Origin: Lientehia hominis
Lineage (GTDB): Bacteria > Bacillota > Clostridia > Lachnospirales > Lachnospiraceae
DNA: 64,000 bases
Reading direction: 5' to 3'
NCBI RefSeq assembly: GCF_021044755.1
Contig: NZ_JAJNOR010000001.1
Location: 930,001 to 994,000 of the forward strand
Under the pieces are notes generated by a model that ran no database searches, was not told the DNA's origin, and saw only the letters and a list, made by a program, of their open reading frames with translations. Positions within the stretch are counted from its first letter, which is position 1, and each line of letters opens with the position of its first letter. Below are positions 56,203-64,000 of this stretch, piece by piece. The position numbers and the translations under genes were made by a program.

Positions 56203-57003
56203 TTATAAGAAAATCTTCAGCAGGATGATACACAGAAGAAATCCCAGCAGGACCAGATAAGCGGCCCGGTCCCCCGCCGCGTACCGGAGAGGTTTCATTT
56301 TTGTCCGCCCTTCTCCGCCATGATAACATCTCGCTTCCATGGCCATGGCCAGGTCAGACGCTCTTCGGAAAGCAGAGATAAAAAGAGGCACAAGGAGAGG
56401 GATCATCGCCTTAGCTTTTTTTATCAGTCCGCCAGATTCAAAATCCGCTCCTCTGGCCATCTGCGCCTTCATGATCTTATCCGTTTCCTCCACCAGAATA
56501 GGAATGAAACGGAGAGCGATGGACATCATCATCGCAATCTCATGGACCGGCACCCGCACCACCTTCAGAAAGCGAAGGCTCCGCTCCAGTCCGTCGGTCA
56601 GCTGATTCGGCGTAGTCGTAAAGGTCAGCAGAGAAGTCCCCATTACCAGAAAAATCAGCCGTACTGCCATCATACCTGAACGTGAAAGGCCTTCACGGGT
56701 AATCTTAAAGACCCAGAATTGAACGAGGACTTCGCCGCTTGTCAGGAATAGGTTGAACACCACGCTGAACAAAAGCAGGAAAATCACCGGCTTCAGTCCT
56801 TTTACGATATGCTTCACCGGCACTCTGGAGAGCCGGATCGTGCCGAACAGGAATACTGCTGCCAGGATATAGCAGAAAAGATTGTCCGCCGCAAAAAGGG
56901 CGGCGATCAGCACAAGCGTTCCAAACAGCTTTGTTCTGGGGTCCAGTTTATGGACAGGAGACTGTACCGGATAATACTGGCCCAAAGTAATATCTCTCAT
57001 CAT
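56203..57003 (-). CDS. ecfT: ECF transporter transmembrane component EcfT
   Basis: A 266-residue polytopic membrane protein that couples vitamin- or metal-binding S components to the ATPases. SPVHKLDPRTKLFGTL at the start, LRFIPILVEETDKIMKAQMARGADF and the coupling motif with MAMEARCY are characteristic. The start has only a weak GAGAG site after the ecfA2 stop; ATG at 57000 is equally possible. Confidence 0.93.
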   Translation of the reverse strand: MMRDITLGQYYPVQSPVHKLDPRTKLFGTLVLIAALFAADNLFCYILAAVFLFGTIRLSRVPVKHIVKGLKPVIFLLLFSVVFNLFLTSGEVLVQFWVFKITREGLSRSGMMAVRLIFLVMGTSLLTFTTTPNQLTDGLERSLRFLKVVRVPVHEIAMMMSIALRFIPILVEETDKIMKAQMARGADFESGGLIKKAKAMIPLLVPLFISAFRRASDLAMAMEARCYHGGEGRTKMKPLRYAAGDRAAYLVLLGFLLCIILLKIFL

Positions 57004-57009
57004 GAGCGT

Positions 57010-57870
57010 TTATTTCTCTCTTTCTTTACCAAGAGTGCAGAGAATCGCTTCTTCTGCCTCTTCCACGGTAATCACGTCTGTCTTCATGGGAAATCCCGCA
57101 TCCTTTAAAGCATGGGCAATATAAGTCACCTGCGGTGCCGCAAGTCCCATCTGCTCCAGCTCTTTATAATGTGCGAACACTGCTTTCGGCATATCGTTGA
57201 AAACCAGTTCCCCGTGATTCATCACCATGATTCTGTCCACATATTTCGCCACATCCTCCATGCTGTGGGATACCAGGATGACGGTCATCCCCTGTTCCCG
57301 GTGCAGCCTCACGACCTGCCCCAGAATCTCATCCCGCCCTTTGGGATCCAGCCCAGCCGTCGGTTCATCCAGTATGAGCACCTCCGGCTTCATGGCCAGC
57401 ACTCCGGCGATGGCCACTCTCCTCTTTTCCCCTCCCGACAGCTCAAAGGGAGACTTCTTATAATAGCTCTCTCCGATTCCGACCAGGGACAGAGCCTCTT
57501 TCGCCCGTTCCTCCGTCTCCTCTTTGGAAAGCCCCTGGTTCTTCGGCCCGAAGCACACGTCTGTGAAGACATCCACTTCAAAAAGCTGGTGCTCAGGATA
57601 CTGGAACACAAGTCCTACCTTGCTCCGCAGCTCCTTCATGGAAAATCCTTCCGCATAAATGCTGCTTCCGTTATATCGGATATCACCAGAGGTAGCCCTC
57701 ATCAATCCGTTCAGATGCTGGATCAGCGTGGATTTGCCTGATCCGGTATGTCCGATCAGTCCGATGAATTCACCATCCTGTATCTCCAGGTTCACATCAT
57801 GCAGGGCATCCGTCTCCATGGGTGTCCCTTCGCTGTATTTGTACTCCACATGCTCCAATATAATTGCCAT
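57010..57870 (-). CDS. ecfA2: ECF transporter ATPase EcfA2
   Basis: A 286-residue cytosolic ATPase: Walker A GHTGSGKSTLIQ, Q-loop VGLVFQYPEHQLFE, signature LSGGEKRRVAIAG, Walker B LILDEPTAGLDP. The FQYPEHQLFE form and the C-terminal YKELEQMGLAAPQVT mark EcfA2. It pairs with EcfA1 to energise shared S components; no S component is encoded nearby, as usual for group II ECF systems. Confidence 0.95.
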   Translation of the reverse strand: MAIILEHVEYKYSEGTPMETDALHDVNLEIQDGEFIGLIGHTGSGKSTLIQHLNGLMRATSGDIRYNGSSIYAEGFSMKELRSKVGLVFQYPEHQLFEVDVFTDVCFGPKNQGLSKEETEERAKEALSLVGIGESYYKKSPFELSGGEKRRVAIAGVLAMKPEVLILDEPTAGLDPKGRDEILGQVVRLHREQGMTVILVSHSMEDVAKYVDRIMVMNHGELVFNDMPKAVFAHYKELEQMGLAAPQVTYIAHALKDAGFPMKTDVITVEEAEEAILCTLGKEREK

Positions 57871-57879
57871 GTCATTTCC

Positions 57880-58746
57880 TCACTCGCTGTGCTTCCTATA
57901 TGTGTCCATGATCTCTGTCACAAACTCCTCCACGGTCAGAATGCATGGCCGCATTGGCACACCCTTTTTTCTCAGCTCATAAGCCAGCTCCGTCACCTGG
58001 GGCACATCCAGCCGATATTTTTTCAACTCCTCCACGCGGCTGAAAATCTCCTCCGGCGCTCCTTCCATGACAATCTCTCCCTCGTCCATTACGATGATCC
58101 GGTCCGCGTGAATGACTTCTTCCATATAATGGGTGATCAAAATGACCGTTATTCCCTTTTTCTCATTCAGTTCCATCACCGTGCGGATGACCTCCCGCCG
58201 CCCGTTGGGATCCAGCATGGCTGTGGGCTCGTCCAAAACGATACATTTAGGCTCCATGGCCATGACTCCCGCAATGGCCACTCTCTGTTTCTGTCCGCCT
58301 GACAGGCGGTTGGGTGAATGAGTGCGGTATGCGCTCATCCCCACTGCTTTCAGGCATTCATCGACCCGTTTCCAGATCTCATCTGTGGGCACGCCGATAT
58401 TCTCCGGTCCAAATCCCACGTCTTCCTCTACCACGCTGGCGATGATCTGATTATCTGGATTTTGAAACACCATTCCGGCAGTCTGCCGGATATCCCAAAG
58501 GTTATCCTCCTCTAGAGAATCCTTACCCCCGATCCATATGGTGCCTTCAGTCGGCAGCAGCAAAGCATTCATATGTTTGGCAAGAGTGGACTTGCCCGAT
58601 CCGTTATGTCCCAGGACAGCCACGAACTCTCCCTCTTTAATATCCAAGCTCACGTTCTTGACCGCTTCGCTGACTTCTTCTATTTTTTCCTCTTCATCAC
58701 GTTTTATATAGTTATATACCAGATTCTTCGTCTTAATGATGCCCAT
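57880..58746 (-). CDS. ecfA1: ECF transporter ATPase EcfA1
   Basis: A 288-residue cytosolic ATPase: Walker A GHNGSGKSTLAKH, Q-loop MVFQNPDNQIIAS, signature LSGGQKQRVAIAG, Walker B IVLDEPTAMLDP. It is the first gene of the ecf-truA operon, with a promoter 50 bp upstream and GGTGG before the ATG. Confidence 0.95.
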   Translation of the reverse strand: MGIIKTKNLVYNYIKRDEEEKIEEVSEAVKNVSLDIKEGEFVAVLGHNGSGKSTLAKHMNALLLPTEGTIWIGGKDSLEEDNLWDIRQTAGMVFQNPDNQIIASVVEEDVGFGPENIGVPTDEIWKRVDECLKAVGMSAYRTHSPNRLSGGQKQRVAIAGVMAMEPKCIVLDEPTAMLDPNGRREVIRTVMELNEKKGITVILITHYMEEVIHADRIIVMDEGEIVMEGAPEEIFSRVEELKKYRLDVPQVTELAYELRKKGVPMRPCILTVEEFVTEIMDTYRKHSE

Positions 58747-58797
58747 AAGCCACCGTCAACTTCCATCGGAATTTCGTTTACATTCTTTCAGACCCTT

Positions 58798-58826
58798 ATT
58801 GTACTCGATTCCCTATGAAAAATCAA
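58798..58826 (-). promoter_or_regulatory. Promoter of the ecfA1-ecfA2-ecfT-truA operon
   Basis: TTGATT (58821-58826), 17-bp spacer, TACAAT (58798-58803) on the minus strand. Confidence 0.65.
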
Positions 58827-58850
58827 GAACAATGTATACCTCCTGCCCTT

Positions 58851-60044
58851 TCACTCCAGAGTCTGCGGCGCAATAGGCTGTAGAAGCTTACCCCGCCGGA
58901 TATACTGCTCCAGCACCAGGTTGGCGCTACTCACGGCTTCTTTATCCTCAGGCAGCATTGTCACCAGAATCTCTGCTCTGCCTCTGCCTTCTATCGCCTG
59001 CTCTCTCACCTTTTTCCGCAGGGCGCTCAGGAGCAGCTCCGGCTTGTAGATGATTTCCCCATTCAGCACCACCGCCTGGATATCCAGAATATTGACCATA
59101 TTTACGATCAGCGACGACAGATAGCCCGCCTCTTCCCCTATGGCAGATAGGCCGGCTTCGTCACCGGCCTCGGCAAGATGCACAATCTCTCTCCAGCTGT
59201 CAAGTCTCCCGTCTTTTTTCTCTGCAGCTTTCACGATATTGGGGATGGACGCATATAACTCGGCGCATCCTGTATTCCCACAGCTGCATTTTGGCCCGTG
59301 AATATCAATGGTCATATGCCCGAACTCACTTCCTCCTCCTTCCGGCCACAGGCTTCCTCCCAGGATCAGGCCTCCTCCCAGTCCGTTATCCACCAAAAGC
59401 TCCAGAAAGTTTTCATATTTCCCTTTCAGCCCAAACCGGTTCTCTGCCAGAGCATAAGCGCTGGCGTTCTGCTCCAGGAAAACAGGACAGGAAAATTCCT
59501 TCCTATAATAATCCGCTATCTCCACACCCTGCCAAAGCGGGAAATTCGGCGGATTCAATATCTGCCCTCTCCTGCTGTTGAGCGGCCCCGGCGCCATGAT
59601 TCCCATTCCCAGAAGTTCTCCCTCCGGTTTTTTCTCCCTTATCATGGCCTGTATTCGTTCCGCAAAAAAACCCATTGCCTCTCTGCTGTCTCCGTCGACA
59701 CCGGCTCCCCTATACCGCTCCGATATGAGCGGTTGTCCGGAAAAATCACACAGTGCCAGTGTGGCACAGTTTCGTTCCAGGCACAGGCTTATGATATGAT
59801 AACGGGAACCATTGAGACCCACAGCCACAGGCTTTCGGCCTACGGAGCCCGCCACAGGGTCATATTCCCGGACCAGCCCTTCTTCCAGCAGTTCGTCCAT
59901 GATTCTGCTCACACCCGCTCTGGTCAGTCCTGTCCTCCTGGAGAGCTCCGCTCTGGAAAGAGGTTCCCTGCTGATATGATCCAGAATCCTTCCCCTGTTG
60001 TTGTATTTCATTTCTTCCGCATTGATCGTCGTCCGCGCTCGCAT
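58851..60044 (-). CDS. ROK-family transcriptional regulator (NagC/XylR type)
   Basis: A 397-residue protein. An N-terminal winged HTH (RAELSRRTGLTRAGVSRIMDELLEEGLV) is fused to a ROK sugar-kinase-like domain with the zinc motif CSCGNTGC (after GHMTIDIHGPK) and LVDNGLGGGLI. It senses a sugar. Divergent from a lyxose isomerase gene with a perfect palindrome between, so it probably represses that gene. Start choice is uncertain: ATG at 60044 (AGTGG, 9 nt) or 60053. Confidence 0.87.
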   Translation of the reverse strand: MRARTTINAEEMKYNNRGRILDHISREPLSRAELSRRTGLTRAGVSRIMDELLEEGLVREYDPVAGSVGRKPVAVGLNGSRYHIISLCLERNCATLALCDFSGQPLISERYRGAGVDGDSREAMGFFAERIQAMIREKKPEGELLGMGIMAPGPLNSRRGQILNPPNFPLWQGVEIADYYRKEFSCPVFLEQNASAYALAENRFGLKGKYENFLELLVDNGLGGGLILGGSLWPEGGGSEFGHMTIDIHGPKCSCGNTGCAELYASIPNIVKAAEKKDGRLDSWREIVHLAEAGDEAGLSAIGEEAGYLSSLIVNMVNILDIQAVVLNGEIIYKPELLLSALRKKVREQAIEGRGRAEILVTMLPEDKEAVSSANLVLEQYIRRGKLLQPIAPQTLE

Positions 60045-60073
60045 CTCCACCATCCACTTATTTTCATTGCCGC

Positions 60074-60102
60074 ATTATACATATGTTCCAATTTTCTGTC
60101 AA
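60074..60102 (-). promoter_or_regulatory. Promoter of the ROK regulator gene
   Basis: TTGACA (60097-60102), 17-bp spacer, TATAAT (60074-60079) on the minus strand. Confidence 0.7.
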
Positions 60103-60137
60103 TTTTAATACTATTTTTGCATAAACTCTCCATCCAT

Positions 60138-60156
60138 TTGTCAATTCAATTGACAA
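60138..60156. promoter_or_regulatory. 19-bp palindrome over the isomerase promoter
   Basis: TTGTCAATT-C-AATTGACAA, perfect. Its right arm contains the -35 (TTGACA, 60150-60155) of a plus-strand promoter with -10 TATAGT (60174-60179, 18-bp spacer). It is the likely ROK operator. Confidence 0.65.
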
Positions 60157-60230
60157 TCAATTCCTTCCCATGATATAGTTGTCTTAACTATATTTACCAT
60201 AAAAAGTCATACTTCAGGAGGAATTCTGCC

Positions 60231-60920
60231 ATGAAACGTTCTGAGATCAACAAGGCGATCAAAGCCATGGAGGCTCTCATAAAAGAGCACCGTTTTGAGC
60301 TCCCCCCCTTCTTCGGCTGGACACCGGAGGAATGGAAGGGCAAAGATCACGAATACGATGAGATCCGTGACAACATGCTTGGATGGGATATCACCGATTA
60401 CGGGGAAGGGCATTTTGATACCCTTGGCTTTTCCCTCGTCACCATCCGCAACGGAAACCAGCATAAAAAGGATCAATATCCCAAAGTTTATGCCGAAAAG
60501 CTTCTGATGGTAAACGAAGGGCAGTACGCCCCGATGCATTTTCACTGGACTAAGATGGAGGATATCATCAACCGCGGCGGCGGAAACGTTTTGATCCGCG
60601 TATATATGGCCGACCGGAATGATGAGGGAAAATATTCGGACGAGGATGTGACTGTCCATACCGACGGACGCAGATACACCGTCCCCGCCGGCACCCAGGT
60701 CCGCTTAAAGCCCGGAGAAAGCATTACCATTTATCCGTATATGTATCACGATTTCAGTGTAGAATCCGGAACTGGCGCCGTATTGATCGGAGAAGTCTCC
60801 ATGTGCAATGATGACAATACGGACAACCGCTTTTACGAAAAACTGGGCCGTTTTCCTACCATCGAAGAGGATGAAGCGCCTTACCGCCTGCTCTGCAATG
60901 AATATCCCAAAGCAGAATAA
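60231..60920 (+). CDS. D-lyxose isomerase (cupin type)
   Basis: A 229-residue cytosolic enzyme of the YdaE-type D-lyxose ketol-isomerase family, which converts D-lyxose to D-xylulose (some members act on mannose). Recognised by FGWTPEEWKGKDHEYDEIRDNMLGWDITD, the metal-binding cupin motif MHFHWTKMEDI with two His and a Glu, and a later His in YPYMYHDFS. AGGAGG precedes the ATG. Divergent from the ROK regulator, and near an FGGY kinase and an aldolase gene that could take the ketose further. Confidence 0.88.
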   Translation: MKRSEINKAIKAMEALIKEHRFELPPFFGWTPEEWKGKDHEYDEIRDNMLGWDITDYGEGHFDTLGFSLVTIRNGNQHKKDQYPKVYAEKLLMVNEGQYAPMHFHWTKMEDIINRGGGNVLIRVYMADRNDEGKYSDEDVTVHTDGRRYTVPAGTQVRLKPGESITIYPYMYHDFSVESGTGAVLIGEVSMCNDDNTDNRFYEKLGRFPTIEEDEAPYRLLCNEYPKAE

Positions 60921-60945
60921 CATCGGCACATATGTACTTTAAGGC

Positions 60946-61113
60946 TCAGCAGACCGAGGCAAAGTCGATTTTCGGCTCCTCCGCAGCAGCCTTCGGCTTC
61001 ATGATCACCGGGCGGAGACCGTCGCTGCAGCTGCAGATGGCCACGCCCGGTTTTCTGATCCAGCCGCCATAGCAGAAAACTTCGTCACAGAAACCGTCCG
61101 GCCAATTCCTCAT
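60946..61113 (-). CDS. Small Cys-rich protein overlapping the yitT-like gene
   Basis: A 55-residue ORF whose ATG overlaps the stop of the YitT-family gene (ATGA), suggesting translational coupling. It has Cys at 9, 14, 27, 29 and 55, including an ICSCS pair and a C-terminal Cys. Its codon choice matches neighbouring genes, which argues for a real gene. No family recognised; a metal- or thiol-related role is conceivable. Confidence 0.55.
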   Translation of the reverse strand: MRNWPDGFCDEVFCYGGWIRKPGVAICSCSDGLRPVIMKPKAAAEEPKIDFASVC

Positions 61114-61994
61114 CCAAGAATATCTTTTTTCACATCCAGGGCCTTGAACCCTTCCCCGAATACTTCATTTGTCTCCATGACCATAACAAAAGCATCACTG
61201 TCGACCTGATTTATCAGACGCCGCACTTTATACGCCTCCACTTTGGAACAGGCGCATAAAAGTACCTCCCGCTCTTCTTTGGAATAGGTCCCGACCGCCC
61301 GGATCATCGTCGATCCCCTCTCAAAGCTCTCACCGATCCCAGCTGCGATATCGCTTCCCCTTCCGGATATGATGATGACCAGCTTTCCCGCTCCGGTCCC
61401 GTACATGATCTTATCGATCACAATAGAAGCCATAAAAGTCGATAAAAGACCGTACAGGACCGCATCCAGCTTTCCAAATACCGGCCAGCCAAGCAGGATC
61501 ACCACCAGGTCGATGCTCATGGTCACCATTCCGATGGACAGGTGGGGCCTCAAGACCTTGATAGAGATAGTAAGAAAATCCGTGCCGCCGGAAGACGAAC
61601 CGTGCATATAGAAAATAGCCAGCCCGGCGCCAAGACACACGCCGGAATACAGGGCCGCCATGATCGGGCTTCCGGTATATATGGGAAAATGGGGAAATAT
61701 CACATCCAGAAATATGGTGCAGACTGCCATGGAGAAGAAGGATTTCGCCAGGAACTTCTTCCCTACAATCTTATAGCTCAGCAAAACAAGGGGCACGTTG
61801 AGCAGCAAGGTGGTCACACCTATGGGAAGGCGGAACAGATAATTGGCCATCAGGGCCAGACCGGAGATTCCTCCTGGCGCAAAATCCGCGCTTTTCGCAA
61901 AAAAATAAATCCCAAGCGCATATAAAAACCCGCCGGCCAAGTCTCCTGCCAGGCTTAAAAGGATGTCCCTGCCCTGCTTTGCTTTCAGATTCAT
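61110..61994 (-). CDS. YitT family membrane protein (DUF161/DUF2179)
   Basis: A 294-residue protein with five or six N-terminal helices (FAKSADFAPGGISGLALMANYLF, YMHGSSSGGTDFL) and a C-terminal cytosolic DUF2179 domain (GRGSDIAAGIGESFERGSTMI, VMETNEVFGEGF). YitT proteins are widespread in Firmicutes, with no settled function. It is transcribed with the small Cys-rich gene. Confidence 0.9.
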   Translation of the reverse strand: MNLKAKQGRDILLSLAGDLAGGFLYALGIYFFAKSADFAPGGISGLALMANYLFRLPIGVTTLLLNVPLVLLSYKIVGKKFLAKSFFSMAVCTIFLDVIFPHFPIYTGSPIMAALYSGVCLGAGLAIFYMHGSSSGGTDFLTISIKVLRPHLSIGMVTMSIDLVVILLGWPVFGKLDAVLYGLLSTFMASIVIDKIMYGTGAGKLVIIISGRGSDIAAGIGESFERGSTMIRAVGTYSKEEREVLLCACSKVEAYKVRRLINQVDSDAFVMVMETNEVFGEGFKALDVKKDILG

Positions 61995-62123
61995 GAAATA
62001 TCCCGTTCCTTTCCCGGAAAGTGCCCTCAGCCCCTTCCATTTCTTTTATTATATCATGTAACTTCAAACATGGGAAAGGGGGAAAAGAAAACTTTGTATA
62101 CCTTCAAATCCCATGCACATAAA

Positions 62124-62157
62124 AGACGCCGCGGTATAGAGACCGCGGCATCTTTCT
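62124..62157 (-). terminator. Intrinsic terminator of the aldolase-kinase operon
   Basis: GATGCCGCGGT / ACCGCGGCGTC stem, then TTTTATG on the minus strand, just after the kinase stop at 62163. Confidence 0.82.
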
Positions 62158-62162
62158 CAATT

Positions 62163-63707
62163 TTATAGTGTCTGATAAAGCTCTTTTACTGTTTCACGGA
62201 TCAGGCAATACTTCTCATACTTCTCCTGATAATCATTTTCCAGAACATATTCTCTTGCTGTCCTTACAAATACCTCCGCGGCTTCTTCATAATTTTTATA
62301 AGCCCCGTCGGCCACCGCGCAGATCATGGCCAGTCCTGTGATGCCCGCGTCCGGATTGTCCAGGATATGAATGGGCCGGCGCAACACGTCGGCTTTCATC
62401 TGCATGAACAAAGGAGATTTGGAGCATCCTCCGGAAGCCACTATTTTATGGATGGGAAGCCTCACCTTTTGGAGCGTGTCAAAGCAGGTCCTGGATTCGA
62501 AGCAGAGCCCTTCCAAAAGCGCCCGGTACATCTGCGCCCGGCCCGTGTTCACATCCAGCCCGAGAAACACTCCCAGAGCCTGATTTGACGCGTCCATGCT
62601 CTTTACCCTGGAAAGATAAGGAAGAAAGTACACATCCCCTGAATCCGGCGCACAGTTCTCATTTGCCAGATCATAGATGCTCTTTCCCGCACTCTTTGGT
62701 TTCACCGGGACCTCTTTCCCGCCGCCCGTTCCTGAGGACAGCCCGCTTTTCCCCGCCTTAAAATCCGCGCCAAACTCGCTCACAAACCACCGTATGCTGG
62801 TGCCATGGGACAGCTGTCCAACCGGAATGATATACTGTCCCGGCTGGATATAAGGCTCAAAGCAAAGCTGATTTTCATAGAATGAATCATTAAAATTTTC
62901 TTTATGTATGATCAGATTGATACTTTCCGTGGATCCCTCGCCGGCCATGATATCGCCTGGATTCACGGCGCCTGATCCCAAAAGAGCGCTGCACTGATCA
63001 TGGCAGCCCAAAACTATCTTCAGATCATATGGAAGCCCGGTTTCCTCCGCCAGCTCCTTCCGTATCTTTCCAACTGTCGCGCCTGTGAATGCCACCGGGG
63101 AGAACTTCTCCACGGGCACCCCGAATTTCTCCCCGATCTCCCGGGACCAGTCCAGGTTTCCAGCGTCAAACAGCATGGTCCTGGAGGCGCTGGACTGGTC
63201 GATCACCTTCTGCCCGGTCAGCATATATGTGATATAATCACCGAACATAAAATAATGAGCGGTCTTTTCCACGATTTCCGGCTGATGCTCTTTCAGCCAG
63301 ATACAGCGGTTTAAGGTATACATCGGATTCACCGGCACACCGGTCAGTCCATGGAGATACCTGTCATTCATTCTGCCGCGGATATATTCCGTCGTTTCCG
63401 GTCCCCTCTGGTCCAGATAAGTGATCCCATTCCGGAGGACTCCGCCGTCCTTATCTACCATGACCACGGCTTCCCCAATCGAGGATACCGCGAGCATGCG
63501 TATCTCAACCTCCGGAGACACGGCTTCTGCCAGTGTCTCCTTTACCGCATTCCACACAGTGGCCGGATTCAGCTCCACCATTCCAGGCTCCGGGCTCTCA
63601 AAGCCATATTCTCTGCGGGCTATGGCAAGTATCTTCCCATTCCGGTCCACCAGAGCCGCTTTGCAGCCGGAGGTCCCCACATCAAGCCCAATATAAACCG
63701 CTTTCAT
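62163..63707 (-). CDS. FGGY-family carbohydrate kinase (xylulokinase-like)
   Basis: A 514-residue cytosolic kinase. N-terminal phosphate motif YIGLDVGTSGCKAALVD, catalytic Asp in GCHDQCSALLG, and C-terminal ATP-binding KIVASGGCSKSPLFMQM. Closest in feel to xylulokinase/ribulokinase-type members; substrate not determined. It starts 2 bp after the aldolase stop with a weak ribosome site, so it is probably translationally coupled. With the lyxose isomerase 1.2 kb away it could phosphorylate the ketose product. Confidence 0.87.
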   Translation of the reverse strand: MKAVYIGLDVGTSGCKAALVDRNGKILAIARREYGFESPEPGMVELNPATVWNAVKETLAEAVSPEVEIRMLAVSSIGEAVVMVDKDGGVLRNGITYLDQRGPETTEYIRGRMNDRYLHGLTGVPVNPMYTLNRCIWLKEHQPEIVEKTAHYFMFGDYITYMLTGQKVIDQSSASRTMLFDAGNLDWSREIGEKFGVPVEKFSPVAFTGATVGKIRKELAEETGLPYDLKIVLGCHDQCSALLGSGAVNPGDIMAGEGSTESINLIIHKENFNDSFYENQLCFEPYIQPGQYIIPVGQLSHGTSIRWFVSEFGADFKAGKSGLSSGTGGGKEVPVKPKSAGKSIYDLANENCAPDSGDVYFLPYLSRVKSMDASNQALGVFLGLDVNTGRAQMYRALLEGLCFESRTCFDTLQKVRLPIHKIVASGGCSKSPLFMQMKADVLRRPIHILDNPDAGITGLAMICAVADGAYKNYEEAAEVFVRTAREYVLENDYQEKYEKYCLIRETVKELYQTL

Positions 63708-63709
63708 AC

Positions 63710-64000
63710 TTATATCCGAAACTGTGTCAGGATATCCAGCTTCTGCTCCGCCACTTTTTCCACTGCTGTCCTTGCGGTCTCCAGCGCGTCCGCGATATCG
63801 CAGCGGGCTCCGTGTTCTTTGTAGAACGCATAGAGCGCCTCGTTGTAGGCAATAAAGAAGTCGGTTCCGACGTTCAGCTTTGCAATTCCCATGCGGACCA
63901 TTTCCGTTACGTCCTCATCCGGTGTCCCGGAGCCTCCGTGTACGACGATGGGGCAGGATACTGTATCGATCAGCTCCTTCAGCAGATCAAAGTTGATCTT
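63710..64000 (-). CDS. Class II fructose-bisphosphate/tagatose-type aldolase, 3' part only
   Basis: The last 96 codons of a gene cut by the right window edge. Visible are the metal-ligand motif VVHGGSGTPDEDV, then GIAKLNVGTDFF and the C-terminal helix. This matches zinc-dependent class II ketose-bisphosphate aldolases (FbaA/KbaY/GatY group). Adjacent to an FGGY kinase, so probably cleaves the phosphorylated sugar the kinase makes. Confidence 0.88.
   Translation of the reverse strand, partial: KINFDLLKELIDTVSCPIVVHGGSGTPDEDVTEMVRMGIAKLNVGTDFFIAYNEALYAFYKEHGARCDIADALETARTAVEKVAEQKLDILTQFRI

Overview
The window is chromosomal DNA from an anaerobic Bacillota, most likely a Lachnospiraceae-type Clostridia. 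The evidence is consensus AGGAGG ribosome sites, TTGACA/TATAAT promoters, the conserved ecfA1-ecfA2-ecfT-truA-rplM-rpsI order, rubredoxin and ferredoxin-type proteins, and FeoB-associated and Fur-like small metal genes. I saw no rRNA, tRNA, CRISPR array, transposase or integrase. Most genes lie on the minus strand in tight operons, and many reading frames are joined by ATGA overlaps.

Layout, left to right. 1-399: 5' part of a UPF0371 protein. 1.3-7.7 kb: an oligopeptide/nickel-type ABC importer operon with a DJ-1-like protein and a SAM methyltransferase. 7.9-12.4 kb: mscL, an HD hydrolase, a hot-dog thioesterase and an envelope operon (diacylglycerol glycosyltransferase-like, polysaccharide deacetylase, flippase-like membrane protein). 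12.9-14.0 kb: an alkyltransferase-like protein and a dCMP deaminase. 14.1-22.6 kb: a PucR regulator, an aminotransferase, a complete branched-chain-type ABC importer (livKHMGF) and a DHDPS-family lyase, probably one uptake and catabolic unit. 22.9-28.0 kb: a very large multi-PAS hybrid histidine kinase and a DUF362 iron-sulfur protein. 28-33.3 kb: MATE exporter, an unrecognised protein, a DUF975/CmpB membrane fusion and L-lactate dehydrogenase. 33.5-38.6 kb: metal homeostasis (DtxR-type regulator, Fur-family regulator, FeoB-associated protein, ZIP transporter) with deoB and greA. 38.6-41.3 kb: flavin and NAD(P) oxidoreductases. 41.4-48.8 kb: a regulated ABC exporter operon, a MerR-TipAS regulator, a CDP-alcohol transferase, a second MATE exporter and a membrane-anchored MerR protein. 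48.9-50.8 kb: a collagen-like surface protein. 51.0-58.8 kb: rpsI, rplM, truA and the ECF energizing module. 58.9-64 kb: a ROK regulator, a lyxose isomerase, YitT with a small Cys-rich protein, and an FGGY kinase plus class II aldolase.

Two structures are not explained by ordinary gene content. First, the normally adjacent truA and rplM genes are split by a roughly 3 kb AT-rich islet. It is bounded by a direct repeat with a 62-bp identical core (69/71 overall) that is the 3' end of truA. This is the footprint expected of integration into a gene end, but no integrase is present. The islet carries a secreted cysteine-peptidase-like protein, a lipoprotein and a 39-residue ORF. The rplM promoter has its -35 box inside the displaced truA tail, so rplM-rpsI keep a promoter.

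Second, a hairpin-rich repeat family occurs three times (12.7 kb, 36.3-36.8 kb and 54.3-55.0 kb). The longest copy is about 740 bp and the other two are internally deleted. At least one stem carries a compensatory base-pair change between copies, and neither strand shows protein-coding constraint. It looks like a structured non-coding element.
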